Source: Devosia oryziradicis (GTDB lineage Bacteria > Pseudomonadota > Alphaproteobacteria > Rhizobiales > Devosiaceae). Taken from it: 64,000 nt of DNA. Position numbers and translations under genes: made by a program. The notes below the pieces were generated by a model. It was not told where the DNA came from. It did no database searches and was given only the letters and a program-made list of their open reading frames with translations. Location: assembly GCF_016698645.1 (NCBI RefSeq), contig NZ_CP068047.1, positions 1,523,001 to 1,587,000 on the forward strand, read 5' to 3'. Positions 9,270 to 17,700 of this stretch are shown here, in pieces; within the stretch, counting starts at the first letter, position 1; each line of letters starts with the position of its first letter.

Positions 9270-9629
9270 TCAACCCGGCGAAAAACCGGGGTGATAGGGC
9301 CGGATCTCGATCTTGCCCCAGCTCGCGGCCGGGCACAAAGCCGCCATGCGGACGGCCTCGTCCATGTCACTGGCCTCGATGATGTAGTAACCCCCGAACT
9401 GCTCGCGCGTATCGGCATAGGGGCCGTCATGGACCTTGAGTTCGCCATCGGCGGTCGAGATTGTCCGGGCCGTATCGGTGGGTTGCAGCGCCGCCGTCGC
9501 GACAAAGGCGCCGGCCTTGCTCAGGGTTTCCTGATAGGCCGCCAACTGGCCCATGAAGCCGGCCATTTGGTCGGGTGGAATGGCGGCGCCGGCTTTCTCG
9601 TCGGCCATCAGCATCAGCAGGAATTTCAT
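9270..9629 (-). CDS. YCII-related (DGPF) protein, ECF42-associated
   Basis: 119 residues, paralogous to the gene at 8828-9178: MKFLLMLMADEKAG at the start, VHDGPYADTREQFGGYYIIEASD as the DGPF motif, and a C terminus ending SWGKIEIRPYHPG. ATG 9629 is preceded by AAGGAG seven bases away, which rules out the longer upstream start at 9653. First gene of the ECF42 unit, so the promoter should lie just upstream of 9629. A more distant YCII protein occurs at 35102. Confidence 0.92.
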   Translation of the reverse strand: MKFLLMLMADEKAGAAIPPDQMAGFMGQLAAYQETLSKAGAFVATAALQPTDTARTISTADGELKVHDGPYADTREQFGGYYIIEASDMDEAVRMAALCPAASWGKIEIRPYHPGFSPG

Positions 9630-9747
9630 CGCGTCTCTCCTTGCGGGCACCATAGCCCTTCAGGCTAGTGTCGCGCGAGGGGAGGCGATTTCGACAGGTG
9701 CTATGAGATAGTGGCATAGAGGCACTGGGGCGCCTCGCCCACCGCGC

Positions 9748-9830
9748 GTCACCCTCGGGCTTGACCCGAGGGCACTGTACTTGTCGATGGCTCGGTAACT
9801 TTAGAGCCCTCGGGTCAAGACCGAGGTGAC
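9748..9830. repeat. Short (83 bp) palindromic element with the ends of the GIY-YIG element
   Basis: Left end 9748-9773 is identical over 26 bases to the left end of the GIY-YIG element at 25481: GTCA, stem CCCTCGGG, loop CTTGA, stem CCCGAGGG, C. The right end 9806-9830 is its inverted copy with one substitution and one deletion. Between them are only 32 bases, beginning CTGTACTT and including CGATGGC, which resembles the start-codon region of the long element (CTGTACTTCACGATGCC). It looks like an internally deleted, gene-less derivative. Confidence 0.75.
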
Positions 9831-9860
9831 GGCCGCTGGTGGCGGCACGTTCGTGCCATT

Positions 9861-9933
9861 CGAGCGTAGCTCTCATGGCCTAGTCAGCTAAAATCGCTCC
9901 ACTGGAGCGATTTTGCCTTCGGCCGCTGCCTCA
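9861..9933. repeat. Gene-end palindromic repeat, CCACTGG type (copy 2)
   Basis: Companion of 3594-3672. GAGCGTAGCTCTC is followed by a 25-base palindrome centred on C9902 (arm AAAATCGCTCCA at 9890-9901), then CGGCCGCTGCCTCA. The final TCA is the prs stop codon on the minus strand. Relative to copy 1 the outer stem bases changed on both sides together, keeping the pairing. Read from prs, the stem is followed by T-poor sequence, so it is not a classical U-tract terminator. Confidence 0.65.
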
Positions 9934-10863
9934 GTCGAACAGGCTCGAAACGCTCTGCTCGCTCGCGGTGCGGGCGATGGCTTCGCCGATCAGCGGGGCG
10001 ATGGGCATGCGGCGGATATTGCCGGCCGCGGCAATTGCCGGGGTCTCCTCGATCGAGTCCGTTACCACCAGCTCCTTGAGCTTGCTGGCGGCGATACGCT
10101 CGGCAGCGCCCTCCGACAGCACGCCATGGGTGATGAAGGCGGAGACTTCCTTGGCGCCAGCCTTGAGCAGCGCCTCGGCCGCGTTCACCAGCGTGCCGCC
10201 GGAATCGACGATGTCGTCGATCAGGATGCAGGAGCGGCCCGAAACGTCGCCGATGATGTTCATCACTTCACTGACGCCGGCACGGGGGCGGCGCTTGTCG
10301 ACGATGGCGAGATCGGTGCCGATACGCTGTGCCACGGCGCGGGCACGGGCCACGCCGCCGACGTCAGGCGATACGATCGTGGTGTTGTCGAGTTTGTAGT
10401 TGTCCAGGATGTCGCGCGTGATGATCGGCGCGGCATAGAGGTTGTCGGTGGGGATATCGAAGAAGCCCTGGATCTGGGCAGCATGCAGGTCAAGCGTGAT
10501 GACGCGGTTGACGCCGGCCTCGGTGATGAGGTTCGACACCAGTTTGGCCGAGATCGGGGTGCGACCGGTGGCCCGACGATCCTGGCGGGCATAGCCGAAA
10601 TAGGGCAGCACGGCCGTGATGCGGCGGGCCGACGACCGGCGCAGCGCATCCGTCAGGATCAGCAGTTCCATCAGGTTGTCGTTGGCCGGGTAGCTCGTCG
10701 ATTGCAGGATGAACACGTCTTCGCCGCGCACATTCTCATGAATCTCGACGAAGACTTCCTTGTCCGCGAAGCGCTTGACGGTGCAGTCGGTCAGGGGAAG
10801 TTCGAGATAGCTGGCAACTGCCTGGGCGAGGGCGCGGTTCGAGTTACCGGTCACCAGCTTCAT
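9931..10863 (-). CDS. prs: Ribose-phosphate pyrophosphokinase
   Basis: Makes PRPP from ribose 5-phosphate and ATP for nucleotide, histidine and tryptophan synthesis. 310 residues, the normal size. Motifs seen: [20 protein letters not shown], the catalytic-loop region [37 protein letters not shown], and the PRPP-binding loop [14 protein letters not shown]. Start ATG 10863. It is the last gene of the lgt-midA-pgeF-prs block, with a 133-base gap after pgeF. The stop codon sits in the repeat at 9861-9933. Confidence 0.97.
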   Translation of the reverse strand: MKLVTGNSNRALAQAVASYLELPLTDCTVKRFADKEVFVEIHENVRGEDVFILQSTSYPANDNLMELLILTDALRRSSARRITAVLPYFGYARQDRRATGRTPISAKLVSNLITEAGVNRVITLDLHAAQIQGFFDIPTDNLYAAPIITRDILDNYKLDNTTIVSPDVGGVARARAVAQRIGTDLAIVDKRRPRAGVSEVMNIIGDVSGRSCILIDDIVDSGGTLVNAAEALLKAGAKEVSAFITHGVLSEGAAERIAASKLKELVVTDSIEETPAIAAAGNIRRMPIAPLIGEAIARTASEQSVSSLFD

Positions 10864-10996
10864 GGGCGCGATCCTGTCTCAACTGGCCCTGGGGGGTAGG
10901 CCATCCAGTTTCGCGGGCACCTTTATCGAGTCCGTTCCGGCCGTGCAACGCAACAAATGGATGACGCCGCATTTTGGGTAAACGAAGCGGTGGGCG

Positions 10997-11767
10997 CTAT
11001 GCCAGGCCGATAATGGCGATCTGGCGGCCGGTCGTGCCCTTCTGGTGGGTCGCGTAACGGTGGGAGAAGTAGCGGTCCGGATGGCCATAGGTACAGCCAC
11101 CGACGCGCTCCACCCTGGTCACGCCCGCGCGCTCGAGCTCTGCCATGACGAAGCCGGGCAGGTCGAAATGGGCCCGCCCGCCATGATGCGACGAGAAATG
11201 CCGCCAGCCATCGGGCCGCAGCTTGACGAAATCGTCCATGAAGTGTGGGCCGACTTCGTAGTTCTCGCCCGAAATAGTCGGACCGATGGCGGCGACGATA
11301 TTGGCGGGGTCGGCGCCCAGCTCGACCATCGCCGCAACCGTATTGCCCACGATCCCGTCGACCGCGCCGCGCCAGCCGGCATGGGCTGCCCCGATGACAC
11401 TGGCCTGCGCATCGGCGAACAGGATCGGAGTGCAGTCGGCGGTGAGGATGCCCATTGCCAGTCCAGGCCGGTGCGTGACCACGGCGTCGGCTTCGACGGG
11501 CGCGTCGCCTTGTGGCAGTTCGGCCAGCCGATGCACACGGTTGGAATGCACCTGCTTGAGCAGGAACAGCTGGTTGCGGCGGAAGCCGAGCGCTTCGGCG
11601 GCCCCGGTGCGGTTGATTTCGACCAGGCGCGGCGTATCGCCCACCGCGACCGACATATTGTTTTCGGCAAATTCGCCCAGCGAGCTGCCGCCCTTGCGGC
11701 CAAAAAAGCCGTGGCGCACGCCGCCCAGAGTTCCGAGCGCTGTGCTTTCCTCGAAATGCTGGGTCAT
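10997..11767 (-). CDS. pgeF: Purine nucleoside phosphorylase/polyphenol oxidase-type protein, YfiH (PgeF) family
   Basis: 256 residues. The Cu-oxidase_4 (YfiH/DUF152) family includes peptidoglycan-editing and purine-nucleoside-cleaving enzymes. Visible landmarks are LKQVHSNRVHRL, ADAVVTHRPGLAMGILTADCTPILF (Cys ligand), GAAHAGWRGAVDGIV (His ligand), and the C-terminal CTYGHPDRYFSHR. The start overlaps the stop of midA by four bases (ATGA), so the two are translationally coupled. Confidence 0.93.
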   Translation of the reverse strand: MTQHFEESTALGTLGGVRHGFFGRKGGSSLGEFAENNMSVAVGDTPRLVEINRTGAAEALGFRRNQLFLLKQVHSNRVHRLAELPQGDAPVEADAVVTHRPGLAMGILTADCTPILFADAQASVIGAAHAGWRGAVDGIVGNTVAAMVELGADPANIVAAIGPTISGENYEVGPHFMDDFVKLRPDGWRHFSSHHGGRAHFDLPGFVMAELERAGVTRVERVGGCTYGHPDRYFSHRYATHQKGTTGRQIAIIGLA

Positions 11768-12849
11768 GAGGCAAATCCCTGCGGCTGTAGTCCCGGGCTG
11801 GCGGCGCAGAAGACCTTGAACAGGTCGCCCATTTGCCCCCTGTCCACCAGGCGGTGCCGGGCGGTCTCGATATCGGCCGCCGAGGCGGGATTGGCTGCGC
11901 TCAGCGCCCTGGCGCGTTCGTTGATCCCCAGGCGCGTGAGGAACTCGCCCTGCGTCGCCAATGGATGGACCACCAGGCCGCGATTGGCAGCCACGCCATC
12001 GAGCGCCTGGAAGTCCACATGCGCCGACAGGTCGGTGTCACCGGGGGATTCGAGGACATCGGCATAGCGATGCTGCCTTACCCCCTGCAGGGTCTCGCCG
12101 GTCTGGCTGCGGGCATAACCATAGTCGATGGCGAGGATCGCGCCGCCCTGGGTGGAGACGATGCCGGCAAGCCGCTTCATGACTTCGGCCTGGGCAAAGC
12201 CGACCTCGTAGACACTGTTGAGTTCGGCCTCCCATGCCGCCAGCGGCATGGTTGTGACCGGGATGGGGGTAGGGTCCAGTCCGAAGCTTCGCTTGCCCTC
12301 GGTCAGCCCGATCATGCGCTCATGCCAGCCATCGGGCTGCAACACATATTGGCGGATCGGCAGGGCGTCGAAGAATTCGTTGGCCACGACAAGCAGCGGC
12401 CAGTCACCCACCTTCTCGAAGCTGTCGATCCATTTTGGTCCATACGGCTCCAGACGCGCATTCTGCTCCGCGATCAGGGCCGGATTGGTCTCGAACAGGC
12501 GCAGGTCCAGCGCATCGCGAAAGCCCTCGGCACGGCAGGCGACGCGCAACATGTCGGCCATCAGCGTGCCGCGGCCGGGGCCGAGTTCGAGCAGGGTCAC
12601 GGCCTTGGGGCTACCCATCTGCTGCCAGAGATTGACGAAGAAGAAGCCGATAAGCTCGCCGAACATCTGGCTGATTTCGGGCGCCGTGACGAAATCGCCC
12701 GCGGCGCCGAGCGGATCGTCGGCCTTGTAGTAGCCCTTGGTCGGGTGCGTGAGGCAGAGCGCCATGTAGGACGCGACCGACATCGGTCCGCTTGTGCGGA
12801 TCTGCATGTCGATCAGTTCGGGCAGGGTGGGGGCGGGCGTATCAACCAC
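11764..12849 (-). CDS. SAM-dependent methyltransferase, MidA/NDUFAF7 family
   Basis: Bacterial relative of the mitochondrial complex I assembly factor NDUFAF7, which methylates an arginine of a complex I subunit. 361 residues. The N-terminal CLTHPTKGYYKADDPLGAAGDFVTAPEISQMFGELIG and the SAM-binding LLELGPGRGTLMADMLR are diagnostic, as is NEFFDALPIRQYV. It overlaps lgt by eight bases upstream and pgeF by four downstream. The target in bacteria is inferred from the mitochondrial homologue. Confidence 0.93.
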   Translation of the reverse strand: MVDTPAPTLPELIDMQIRTSGPMSVASYMALCLTHPTKGYYKADDPLGAAGDFVTAPEISQMFGELIGFFFVNLWQQMGSPKAVTLLELGPGRGTLMADMLRVACRAEGFRDALDLRLFETNPALIAEQNARLEPYGPKWIDSFEKVGDWPLLVVANEFFDALPIRQYVLQPDGWHERMIGLTEGKRSFGLDPTPIPVTTMPLAAWEAELNSVYEVGFAQAEVMKRLAGIVSTQGGAILAIDYGYARSQTGETLQGVRQHRYADVLESPGDTDLSAHVDFQALDGVAANRGLVVHPLATQGEFLTRLGINERARALSAANPASAADIETARHRLVDRGQMGDLFKVFCAASPGLQPQGFAS

Positions 12850-13690
12850 GAACCAGACTCTCCCGCCGTGTCGCTGCCCAGATCACCAGCCCCAACCCGC
12901 CGATCACCAGCGGCAGGCTGAGCATCATCCCCATGGTCACCCAGCCGGTGCCGTAGAGATAGCCGATCTGGCTATCGGGCAGGCGGACGAATTCCACCGC
13001 TATGCGGGACAGGCCATAACCGATCCCGAAGGTGCCGGCGACGAGGCCGGGTCGGCGTAGGCCGTAGAAGACGTGGGTGACGAGCCGGATGACCAGGAAC
13101 AGCAGCAGGCCCTCCAGCGCCGCCTCATAGAGCTGGCTGGGGTGGCGGGGCAACTGCTCGGGATCGGTAGGAAACACCACGCCCCAGGGCAGGCTGGTGG
13201 GCGCGCCATAAAGCTCGGCATTGATGAAATTGGCGATGCGCACCAGGAAGATGCCGATGGTCGAGACCGAAGCGATGAGATCGAGCCCGCTCAACCAGTT
13301 GCCGCTTCCCTTTCGCCAGGTGAACAGCACCACCGCCAGCATCAGCCCCAGCATGCCGCCGTGGTAGCTCATGCCGCCATCAAGCGTGTTGATGATCTCG
13401 GCCGGGTTCGCGAGGTAATAGGGCAGGTTGTAGAACAGCACATAGCCGACGCGGCCGCCGATCACGATGGCCAGCATGGTCCAGAAGGCAAAATCCCAGA
13501 TATCCTTGGCCGCGAAGGGCGGCTCGCCCTTGTGCCAGAGCCGGCTGTTGGCCAGCAGCAGATAGCCGTAGGCGGCCCCCAGGCCCACCCCGAACAGGTA
13601 GCCAAGCGCATACCAGCGCACCGCGAACGGACCGATGGCGAAGGCGATCGGATTGATATCGGGGAAGGGCAAAACCAGCTCCTGCGGCAA
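12842..13690 (-). CDS. lgt: Prolipoprotein diacylglyceryl transferase
   Basis: Inner-membrane enzyme that transfers diacylglycerol from phosphatidylglycerol to the lipobox cysteine, the first step of lipoprotein maturation. 282 residues with about seven membrane segments. Conserved features include IGPFAVRWYALGYLFG, the periplasmic GGMSYHGGMLG (catalytic-region His), VRIANFINAELYGAPT, and HPSQLYEAALEGL. The start codon appears to be TTG 13690, giving MPQELVLPFPD; no ATG precedes the conserved N terminus in frame. It is the first gene of the lgt-midA-pgeF block. Confidence 0.95.
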   Translation of the reverse strand: MPQELVLPFPDINPIAFAIGPFAVRWYALGYLFGVGLGAAYGYLLLANSRLWHKGEPPFAAKDIWDFAFWTMLAIVIGGRVGYVLFYNLPYYLANPAEIINTLDGGMSYHGGMLGLMLAVVLFTWRKGSGNWLSGLDLIASVSTIGIFLVRIANFINAELYGAPTSLPWGVVFPTDPEQLPRHPSQLYEAALEGLLLFLVIRLVTHVFYGLRRPGLVAGTFGIGYGLSRIAVEFVRLPDSQIGYLYGTGWVTMGMMLSLPLVIGGLGLVIWAATRRESLVRG

Positions 13691-13782
13691 TCGGCCGGAC
13701 CATCACCGCTTCGGCCGCTCTGGTCAAGTCGGCGGGTGTATCCTAAGTATAGGGACAAGGGGCCGAACAGAATGGGTGTGCG

Positions 13783-14037
13783 ATGAGCCAGAACAGCAGG
13801 ATCTTCGACGATCTGGGCCGATTGATGAACGAGGCAGCGGGCGTCGCCGACGGCGTGCGCCGTGAGGTCGAGACCGTCGTCAAGGGCCAGGCCCAGCGCT
13901 TCGTGGCCGACATGGACCTGGTCAAGCGCGAGGATTTCGACGCGCTCCGCGAACTGGTGCAGGTGCAGGGCGAAGAGATCGACGCCCTGCGCAAGGAACT
14001 GGCCGCCCTCAAGGGCACCACGACCAAGACCAACTAG
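13783..14037 (+). CDS. ubiK: UbiK/BMFP-type accessory factor
   Basis: Small protein of 84 residues in the membrane-fusogenic BMFP/UbiK family, an accessory factor of ubiquinone biosynthesis in proteobacteria. An amphipathic N-terminal segment (RIFDDLGRLMNEAAGVADGVRREVE) precedes a coiled-coil C terminus (DFDALRELVQVQGEEIDALRKEL). Divergent from lgt and two bases upstream of the phosphoesterase gene, so probably co-transcribed with it. The role in quinone synthesis is inferred from the family. Confidence 0.88.
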   Translation: MSQNSRIFDDLGRLMNEAAGVADGVRREVETVVKGQAQRFVADMDLVKREDFDALRELVQVQGEEIDALRKELAALKGTTTKTN

Positions 14038-14039
14038 AA

Positions 14040-14768
14040 TTGCGCTTCGCCGTCATTTCCGACGTGCATGGCAATGCCATGGCGCTGGACGCCGTGCTGG
14101 CCGATATTGCCCTGCAGGGCGTCGACGCGACCATGTGCCTGGGCGATCACGTCAGTGGCCCGCTTGATCCCGCCGGATCGGCTGACCGCCTGATGGGGCT
14201 CGATGGTCCGGTGATCGGTGGCAATCACGATCGCTGGCTGGCCCAGGGCCAGCGGGACGATCGCGACCTCGATGCCACCGACCGTTTTGCCCTCGACCGG
14301 CTGCGGCCCGATCAGCTTGCCTGGCTCGCGGCCATGCCCGCAACGTCCGTGTTCAACGGCGAAGTCTTCCTCTGCCACGGCACGCCGACCAGCGACGAGG
14401 ATCCCTGGCTCGATGGCTGGTACTATGATCGTCGCACCACGCTGCCCGATGAGGCGGCCGTGACCAAGCTCGCCGCGGGGCTCGACTACCCTGTCATCCT
14501 GTGCGGCCATACCCACATGGCCCGCTCGGTCCGCCTGCGCGACGGCCGCCAGATCATCAACCCGGGCAGCGTTGGGCTTCAGCTCGTCCACGGCTCGCCC
14601 GATGCGCGTTACGCGCTGGTCGAGCGGCGTAACGGCAAATGGCTCACCAGCCTCCGGGTGGTGGAATATGACCACCATGGCGCCGGGCAGCAGGCGGCCG
14701 ACAACGGCTTCCTGCCCTGGAAGGAAGCGCTGAGCACCGGCTGGGCCGATCCACATGGCTTGTTCTGA
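14040..14768 (+). CDS. Metallophosphoesterase, YfcE/calcineurin-like
   Basis: 242 residues. All metal-binding blocks of the calcineurin-like fold are present: RFAVISDVHGN at the N terminus (DxH), CLGDHVSG (GD), GGNHDRW (GNHD), LCHGTPTSDED, and CGHTHMARSVRL (GHTH), followed by INPGSVGLQ. The start is TTG 14040, two bases after the ubiK stop; no in-frame ATG precedes the DxH block. Substrate unknown; such proteins hydrolyse phosphodiesters or nucleotides. Confidence 0.9.
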   Translation: MRFAVISDVHGNAMALDAVLADIALQGVDATMCLGDHVSGPLDPAGSADRLMGLDGPVIGGNHDRWLAQGQRDDRDLDATDRFALDRLRPDQLAWLAAMPATSVFNGEVFLCHGTPTSDEDPWLDGWYYDRRTTLPDEAAVTKLAAGLDYPVILCGHTHMARSVRLRDGRQIINPGSVGLQLVHGSPDARYALVERRNGKWLTSLRVVEYDHHGAGQQAADNGFLPWKEALSTGWADPHGLF

Positions 14769-14798
14769 GACGGCTTTGCCTGTGCAAAGGTCCCTGCG

Positions 14799-14813
14799 TT
14801 AACAGTCCGTTAA
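14799..14813. promoter_or_regulatory. Candidate CtrA-binding site
   Basis: TTAA, seven bases (CAGTCCG), TTAA: the spacing of the alphaproteobacterial CtrA box. It lies about 170 bases upstream of the YbjN-proC pair in a 216-base gene-free gap. I saw no other copy with this exact spacing in the intergenic parts I read. Binding is not demonstrated. Confidence 0.4.
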
Positions 14814-14984
14814 CCCTGCCGCGCCCATCGTCATCCACAAGAGATTACCGTCCGCAACCCGCGTTGCGTCCCCTGAATCAGTGGGGCGGTGTAGGGTCGA
14901 TCATCAGGACGATTCGTAAGCCCCTCGTGCGTGCGTACAGTTCCCTGAGTACCCAAAACTGCCGGTTAACGGACGGAACCGTCG

Positions 14985-15485
14985 ATGTCACTTCTGCAAG
15001 TCGAGCCCGATCGCAATGTCCACCCGGTGGACATTATCGAGCACATCGCTTCGATCAACGACTGGACGTTCGAGCGTCAGGATGCCGACGAGATATCGAT
15101 CTCGGTGCGCGGCGGGTGGTCCGACTACCACGTCTCCTTCAACTGGATGGAAGACCTCGAGAGCCTGCACATCGCCTGCGCCTTCGACCTAAAGGTTCCC
15201 GAAGGCCGCCGGGCCGAGATCAAGCAGCTGATTTCGCTGATCAACGAGCAGCTCTGGATCGGCCACTTCGACATCTGGAACAAGGAAGGCGTGGTGCTGT
15301 TCCGCAATTCGCACCTGCTGACCGGTGGTGCCGACGTCTCTCCGCAGCAATGCGAGGCACTGCTGCGCTCGGCGACCGATAGCTGCGACCTTTATTACCA
15401 GGCATTCCAGTTCGTGGTCTGGGCGGGCAAGACCGCCGCCGACGCGCTGAGCCATGTGATGTTCGAAACGGTCGGCGAGGCGTGA
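14985..15485 (+). CDS. YbjN domain-containing protein
   Basis: 166 residues of the YbjN family, which shares a fold with type III secretion chaperones. Recognisable stretches are HPVDIIEHIASINDWTFERQ, YHVSFNWMEDLESLHIACAF and the C-terminal DLYYQAFQFVVWAGKTAADAL. Function is uncertain; the E. coli protein affects motility and stress responses. The stop overlaps the GTG start of proC by four bases, an arrangement that suggests coupling. Confidence 0.88.
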   Translation: MSLLQVEPDRNVHPVDIIEHIASINDWTFERQDADEISISVRGGWSDYHVSFNWMEDLESLHIACAFDLKVPEGRRAEIKQLISLINEQLWIGHFDIWNKEGVVLFRNSHLLTGGADVSPQQCEALLRSATDSCDLYYQAFQFVVWAGKTAADALSHVMFETVGEA

Positions 15486-16306
15486 GCGTGTCGCTCCGCA
15501 ATATCGGACCGGTCATGCTGGTCGGCGCCGGCAAGATGGGCCTGGCGCTGGCACGCGGCTGGCTCGATGCCGACCTGCCGCCGTCCAACCTGGTACTCGT
15601 CGATCCCAATCCAGGCGATGCGGCGCGCGAACTGGCCGAGGATTATGGCCTCACCCTCAACACCGAGGCGAGTGGCCTCCAGCCCAATGTGCTGGTGCTG
15701 GCGGTCAAGCCGCAGGTCATCGACCCGGTCATGGAGGCGCTGCGCCCGGTCGTCGGCCCGCAGACGCTCGCCATTTCCATCGCTGCCGGCATCGACATTG
15801 CTAGGCTGTCGCGCGGCCTCGACATGGGCCGCGTCGTCCGAACCATGCCCAATACGCCCGCACAGATCGGCAAGGGCATTACCGGCGCCGTTGCCGGCCC
15901 GGATGTCGGGCCCGAGGGGCGCGACGTGGCGGAGGCGCTGCTCCGCGCGGCTGGTCCAGTCGTCTGGTTCGAGGACGAGGGGCAGCTCGATGCGGTCACG
16001 GCCGTGTCCGGTTCGGGTCCCGCCTATGTGTTCCACCTGGTCGAGGCGCTGGCCGCGGCCGGACGGCGCCAGGGCCTCCCCGATGCCATCGCCGACCAGC
16101 TGGCCCGCCAGACGGTGATCGGCTCGGCGGCGCTGCTGGAGGTCGATCCGGCCCCGCCCGCCGTGTTGCGACAGAATGTGACCTCGCCCAATGGCACGAC
16201 CCAGGCTGGCCTCGAGGTCCTGATGGGCGAAGGCGGGCTCACAGATCTCATCGATCGGACGGTGGACGCCGCACGGCGGCGCAGCGAAGAGCTCGGCCGC
16301 GGTTAG
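15482..16306 (+). CDS. proC: Pyrroline-5-carboxylate reductase
   Basis: Last step of proline synthesis: reduces 1-pyrroline-5-carboxylate with NAD(P)H. 274 residues. The Rossmann motif is VGAGKMGLALARGW; LAVKPQVIDPV, MPNTPAQIGKG and the C-terminal signature covering AVSGSGPAYVFHLVEAL to VTSPNGTTQAGLEVL are typical. Start GTG 15482 overlaps the YbjN stop codon; GTG 15488 is an alternative. Convergent with the TPR gene, whose stop codon it overlaps by a few bases. Confidence 0.96.
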   Translation: MSVSLRNIGPVMLVGAGKMGLALARGWLDADLPPSNLVLVDPNPGDAARELAEDYGLTLNTEASGLQPNVLVLAVKPQVIDPVMEALRPVVGPQTLAISIAAGIDIARLSRGLDMGRVVRTMPNTPAQIGKGITGAVAGPDVGPEGRDVAEALLRAAGPVVWFEDEGQLDAVTAVSGSGPAYVFHLVEALAAAGRRQGLPDAIADQLARQTVIGSAALLEVDPAPPAVLRQNVTSPNGTTQAGLEVLMGEGGLTDLIDRTVDAARRRSEELGRG

Positions 16307-16812
16307 CGGCGGCGGGTCGACCTTCTGTCACCCAGGTCGGCGAGCTGGTCCCGGATGGCCAGCACCCAATCGTGCATTGCGGTATCGCCGGCGCCCTGCA
16401 TGGCCTGTTCCACGCCATCCAGTGCCAGATGGGCCGCCATCAGGTCGTCCCGGTTGCCGATGGCCTCGTAGAGCGCCAGGCAGACCACGGCGAGGTTGGC
16501 CCGGGTGGTGGCCCAGGCCGCGGGCACGAGGTTGCGCGGACGGCAGGGGACGGCGTCGGCCAGCAGTCCACGGGCCTGCACGAGTTTGGCAACGGCTACC
16601 TCATCGCGTTGCCCCTGCACCGACAGGCACAGCGCCGCGCCCAGGTTGGTCAGCACCTCGCCCCGCAACGGTGTGTCGAGGTCTCGATCAAGCAGTTGCT
16701 TATACTGCACTATTGCCGATTCGAAGTCGCGGGCCTCGGCGAGGGCCCGGGCATGGTTCAGGATAGCCGATACGCCATCATCCGCGGGTCGCGGTTCGAT
16801 CATTGCATTCAC
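16303..16812 (-). CDS. TPR-like helical protein of unknown function
   Basis: 169 residues, predicted almost wholly helical. One good TPR-like unit is seen at ILNHARALAEARDFESAIVQYKQLLDRD, with weaker ones after it (EVLTNLGAALCLSVQGQRDEVAVAKLVQARGLL, ARANLAVVCLALYEAIGNRDDLMAAHLAL). No signal peptide. GTG 16812 is chosen because AAGG lies about nine bases upstream; ATG 16803 would drop three residues. No specific role can be given. Confidence 0.65.
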   Translation of the reverse strand: MNAMIEPRPADDGVSAILNHARALAEARDFESAIVQYKQLLDRDLDTPLRGEVLTNLGAALCLSVQGQRDEVAVAKLVQARGLLADAVPCRPRNLVPAAWATTRANLAVVCLALYEAIGNRDDLMAAHLALDGVEQAMQGAGDTAMHDWVLAIRDQLADLGDRRSTRRR

Positions 16813-16914
16813 TAAGAGACGCCTTTCGTCCGCCGGCCGCGGGCGGGAGGCTTTTTAATAAACCTGGACAGGTTCAACAACAAGCAATTGCATGCGCCAT
16901 GCACTGCAAACGAA

Positions 16915-16949
16915 AAGGGGCGCATCCCCTCCACGTGGATGCGCCCCTT
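16915..16949 (-). terminator. Intrinsic terminator of cspA
   Basis: A 13-bp perfect stem (arm AAGGGGCGCATCC at 16915-16927, partner at 16937-16949) with a nine-base loop. On the minus strand it ends in CCCCTTTTCG, giving the U-tract. It lies 23 bases after the cspA stop codon. Confidence 0.85.
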
Positions 16950-16971
16950 GCCGTCAATTCCGGCCTGAAGA

Positions 16972-17181
16972 TCAGGCGGCTGTCAGATTGTCGGCGGCAG
17001 ATTTGCCGGTCCGCTTGTCCTTGACGATTTCGTAGGTGACCTTCTGGCCTTCATCCAGGCCATTCAGGCCCGAGCGCTGGACGGCGGAGATGTGGACGAA
17101 CACGTCCGCCCCGCCTTCGTCGGGCTGAATGAAGCCATAGCCTTTTTGGCCGTTGAACCACTTTACGGTGCCAGTTGCCAT
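16972..17181 (-). CDS. Cold-shock protein (CspA family)
   Basis: Single-stranded nucleic-acid-binding protein of 69 residues. RNP1 (KGYGFI) and RNP2 (VFVHIS) are intact in the order [20 protein letters not shown], then [15 protein letters not shown] strong terminator follows. The long upstream gap (17182 onward) could hold a structured leader of the sort cold-shock mRNAs often have, but I could not define one. Which csp paralogue this is cannot be told from one locus. Confidence 0.95.
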   Translation of the reverse strand: MATGTVKWFNGQKGYGFIQPDEGGADVFVHISAVQRSGLNGLDEGQKVTYEIVKDKRTGKSAADNLTAA

Positions 17182-17700
17182 GATGCGCGTTCCCTCGTGC
17201 AGTCGCTGCTGTAGGCAGTCCAGGGCCAGGATTGGCCAGGGACAGAGTGATATCGAAATATCGGAAAGTGACGTCAGCAGGCGCGAATGGAATTCGCAGG
17301 ATCAGATCGGTCGGCCGCAATATTCGATCCGCGGAGCGTAGCCCGAATAAATTCCGTGTTCAATATGTGTTTACACATGACAAATCGCCCTGCGAGAACA
17401 GCGTTCCGGCCAGGGTGAAGCCTAGGGTCGTCCAGTATTTGCTCCAGGCTGTCACAACCTGGCGCTCATTCGGAACCGGCGGGGCGGGACTTGGTCCTGT
17501 GCCGGGTCGTCCTGTCGCAGCACGATGCCAATGCATCGAACCGGACAAGCCACAATACCGCAAAATGGTGTCCTGCAAACCGTCTCAATGGTCGCACCTG
17601 CGATTGGCGCGTCGCGAGGCGCTTGCTTTCCGTCCCGATTTGCGGCAAACCGCCGCCCGCCGGGCGATCAGGCCCGCTTGCCCCCAGAGATCACATCGTC
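17182..17700. other. Gene-free gap between cspA and the methyltransferase gene
   Basis: About 520 bases. Open frames run through it on the plus strand, but their translation has no domain and lacks a credible start. One feature is ATGTGT-TT-ACACAT at 17365-17378, a 14-base inverted repeat in an AT-rich patch that could be an operator. The cspA promoter and leader must lie at the left side. Nothing else stands out. Confidence 0.5.

Noticed and set aside
9690..9930. Small gene in the prs downstream gap
   Set aside because: All frames are explained by the palindromic repeats, whose translation gives the recurring strings that arise from CCCTCGGGC-type palindromes.
17491..17700. Extended N terminus of the TPR-methyltransferase
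   Set aside because: The upstream residues are Arg/Cys/Asn-rich and do not resemble the family; the start at 17701 fits better.
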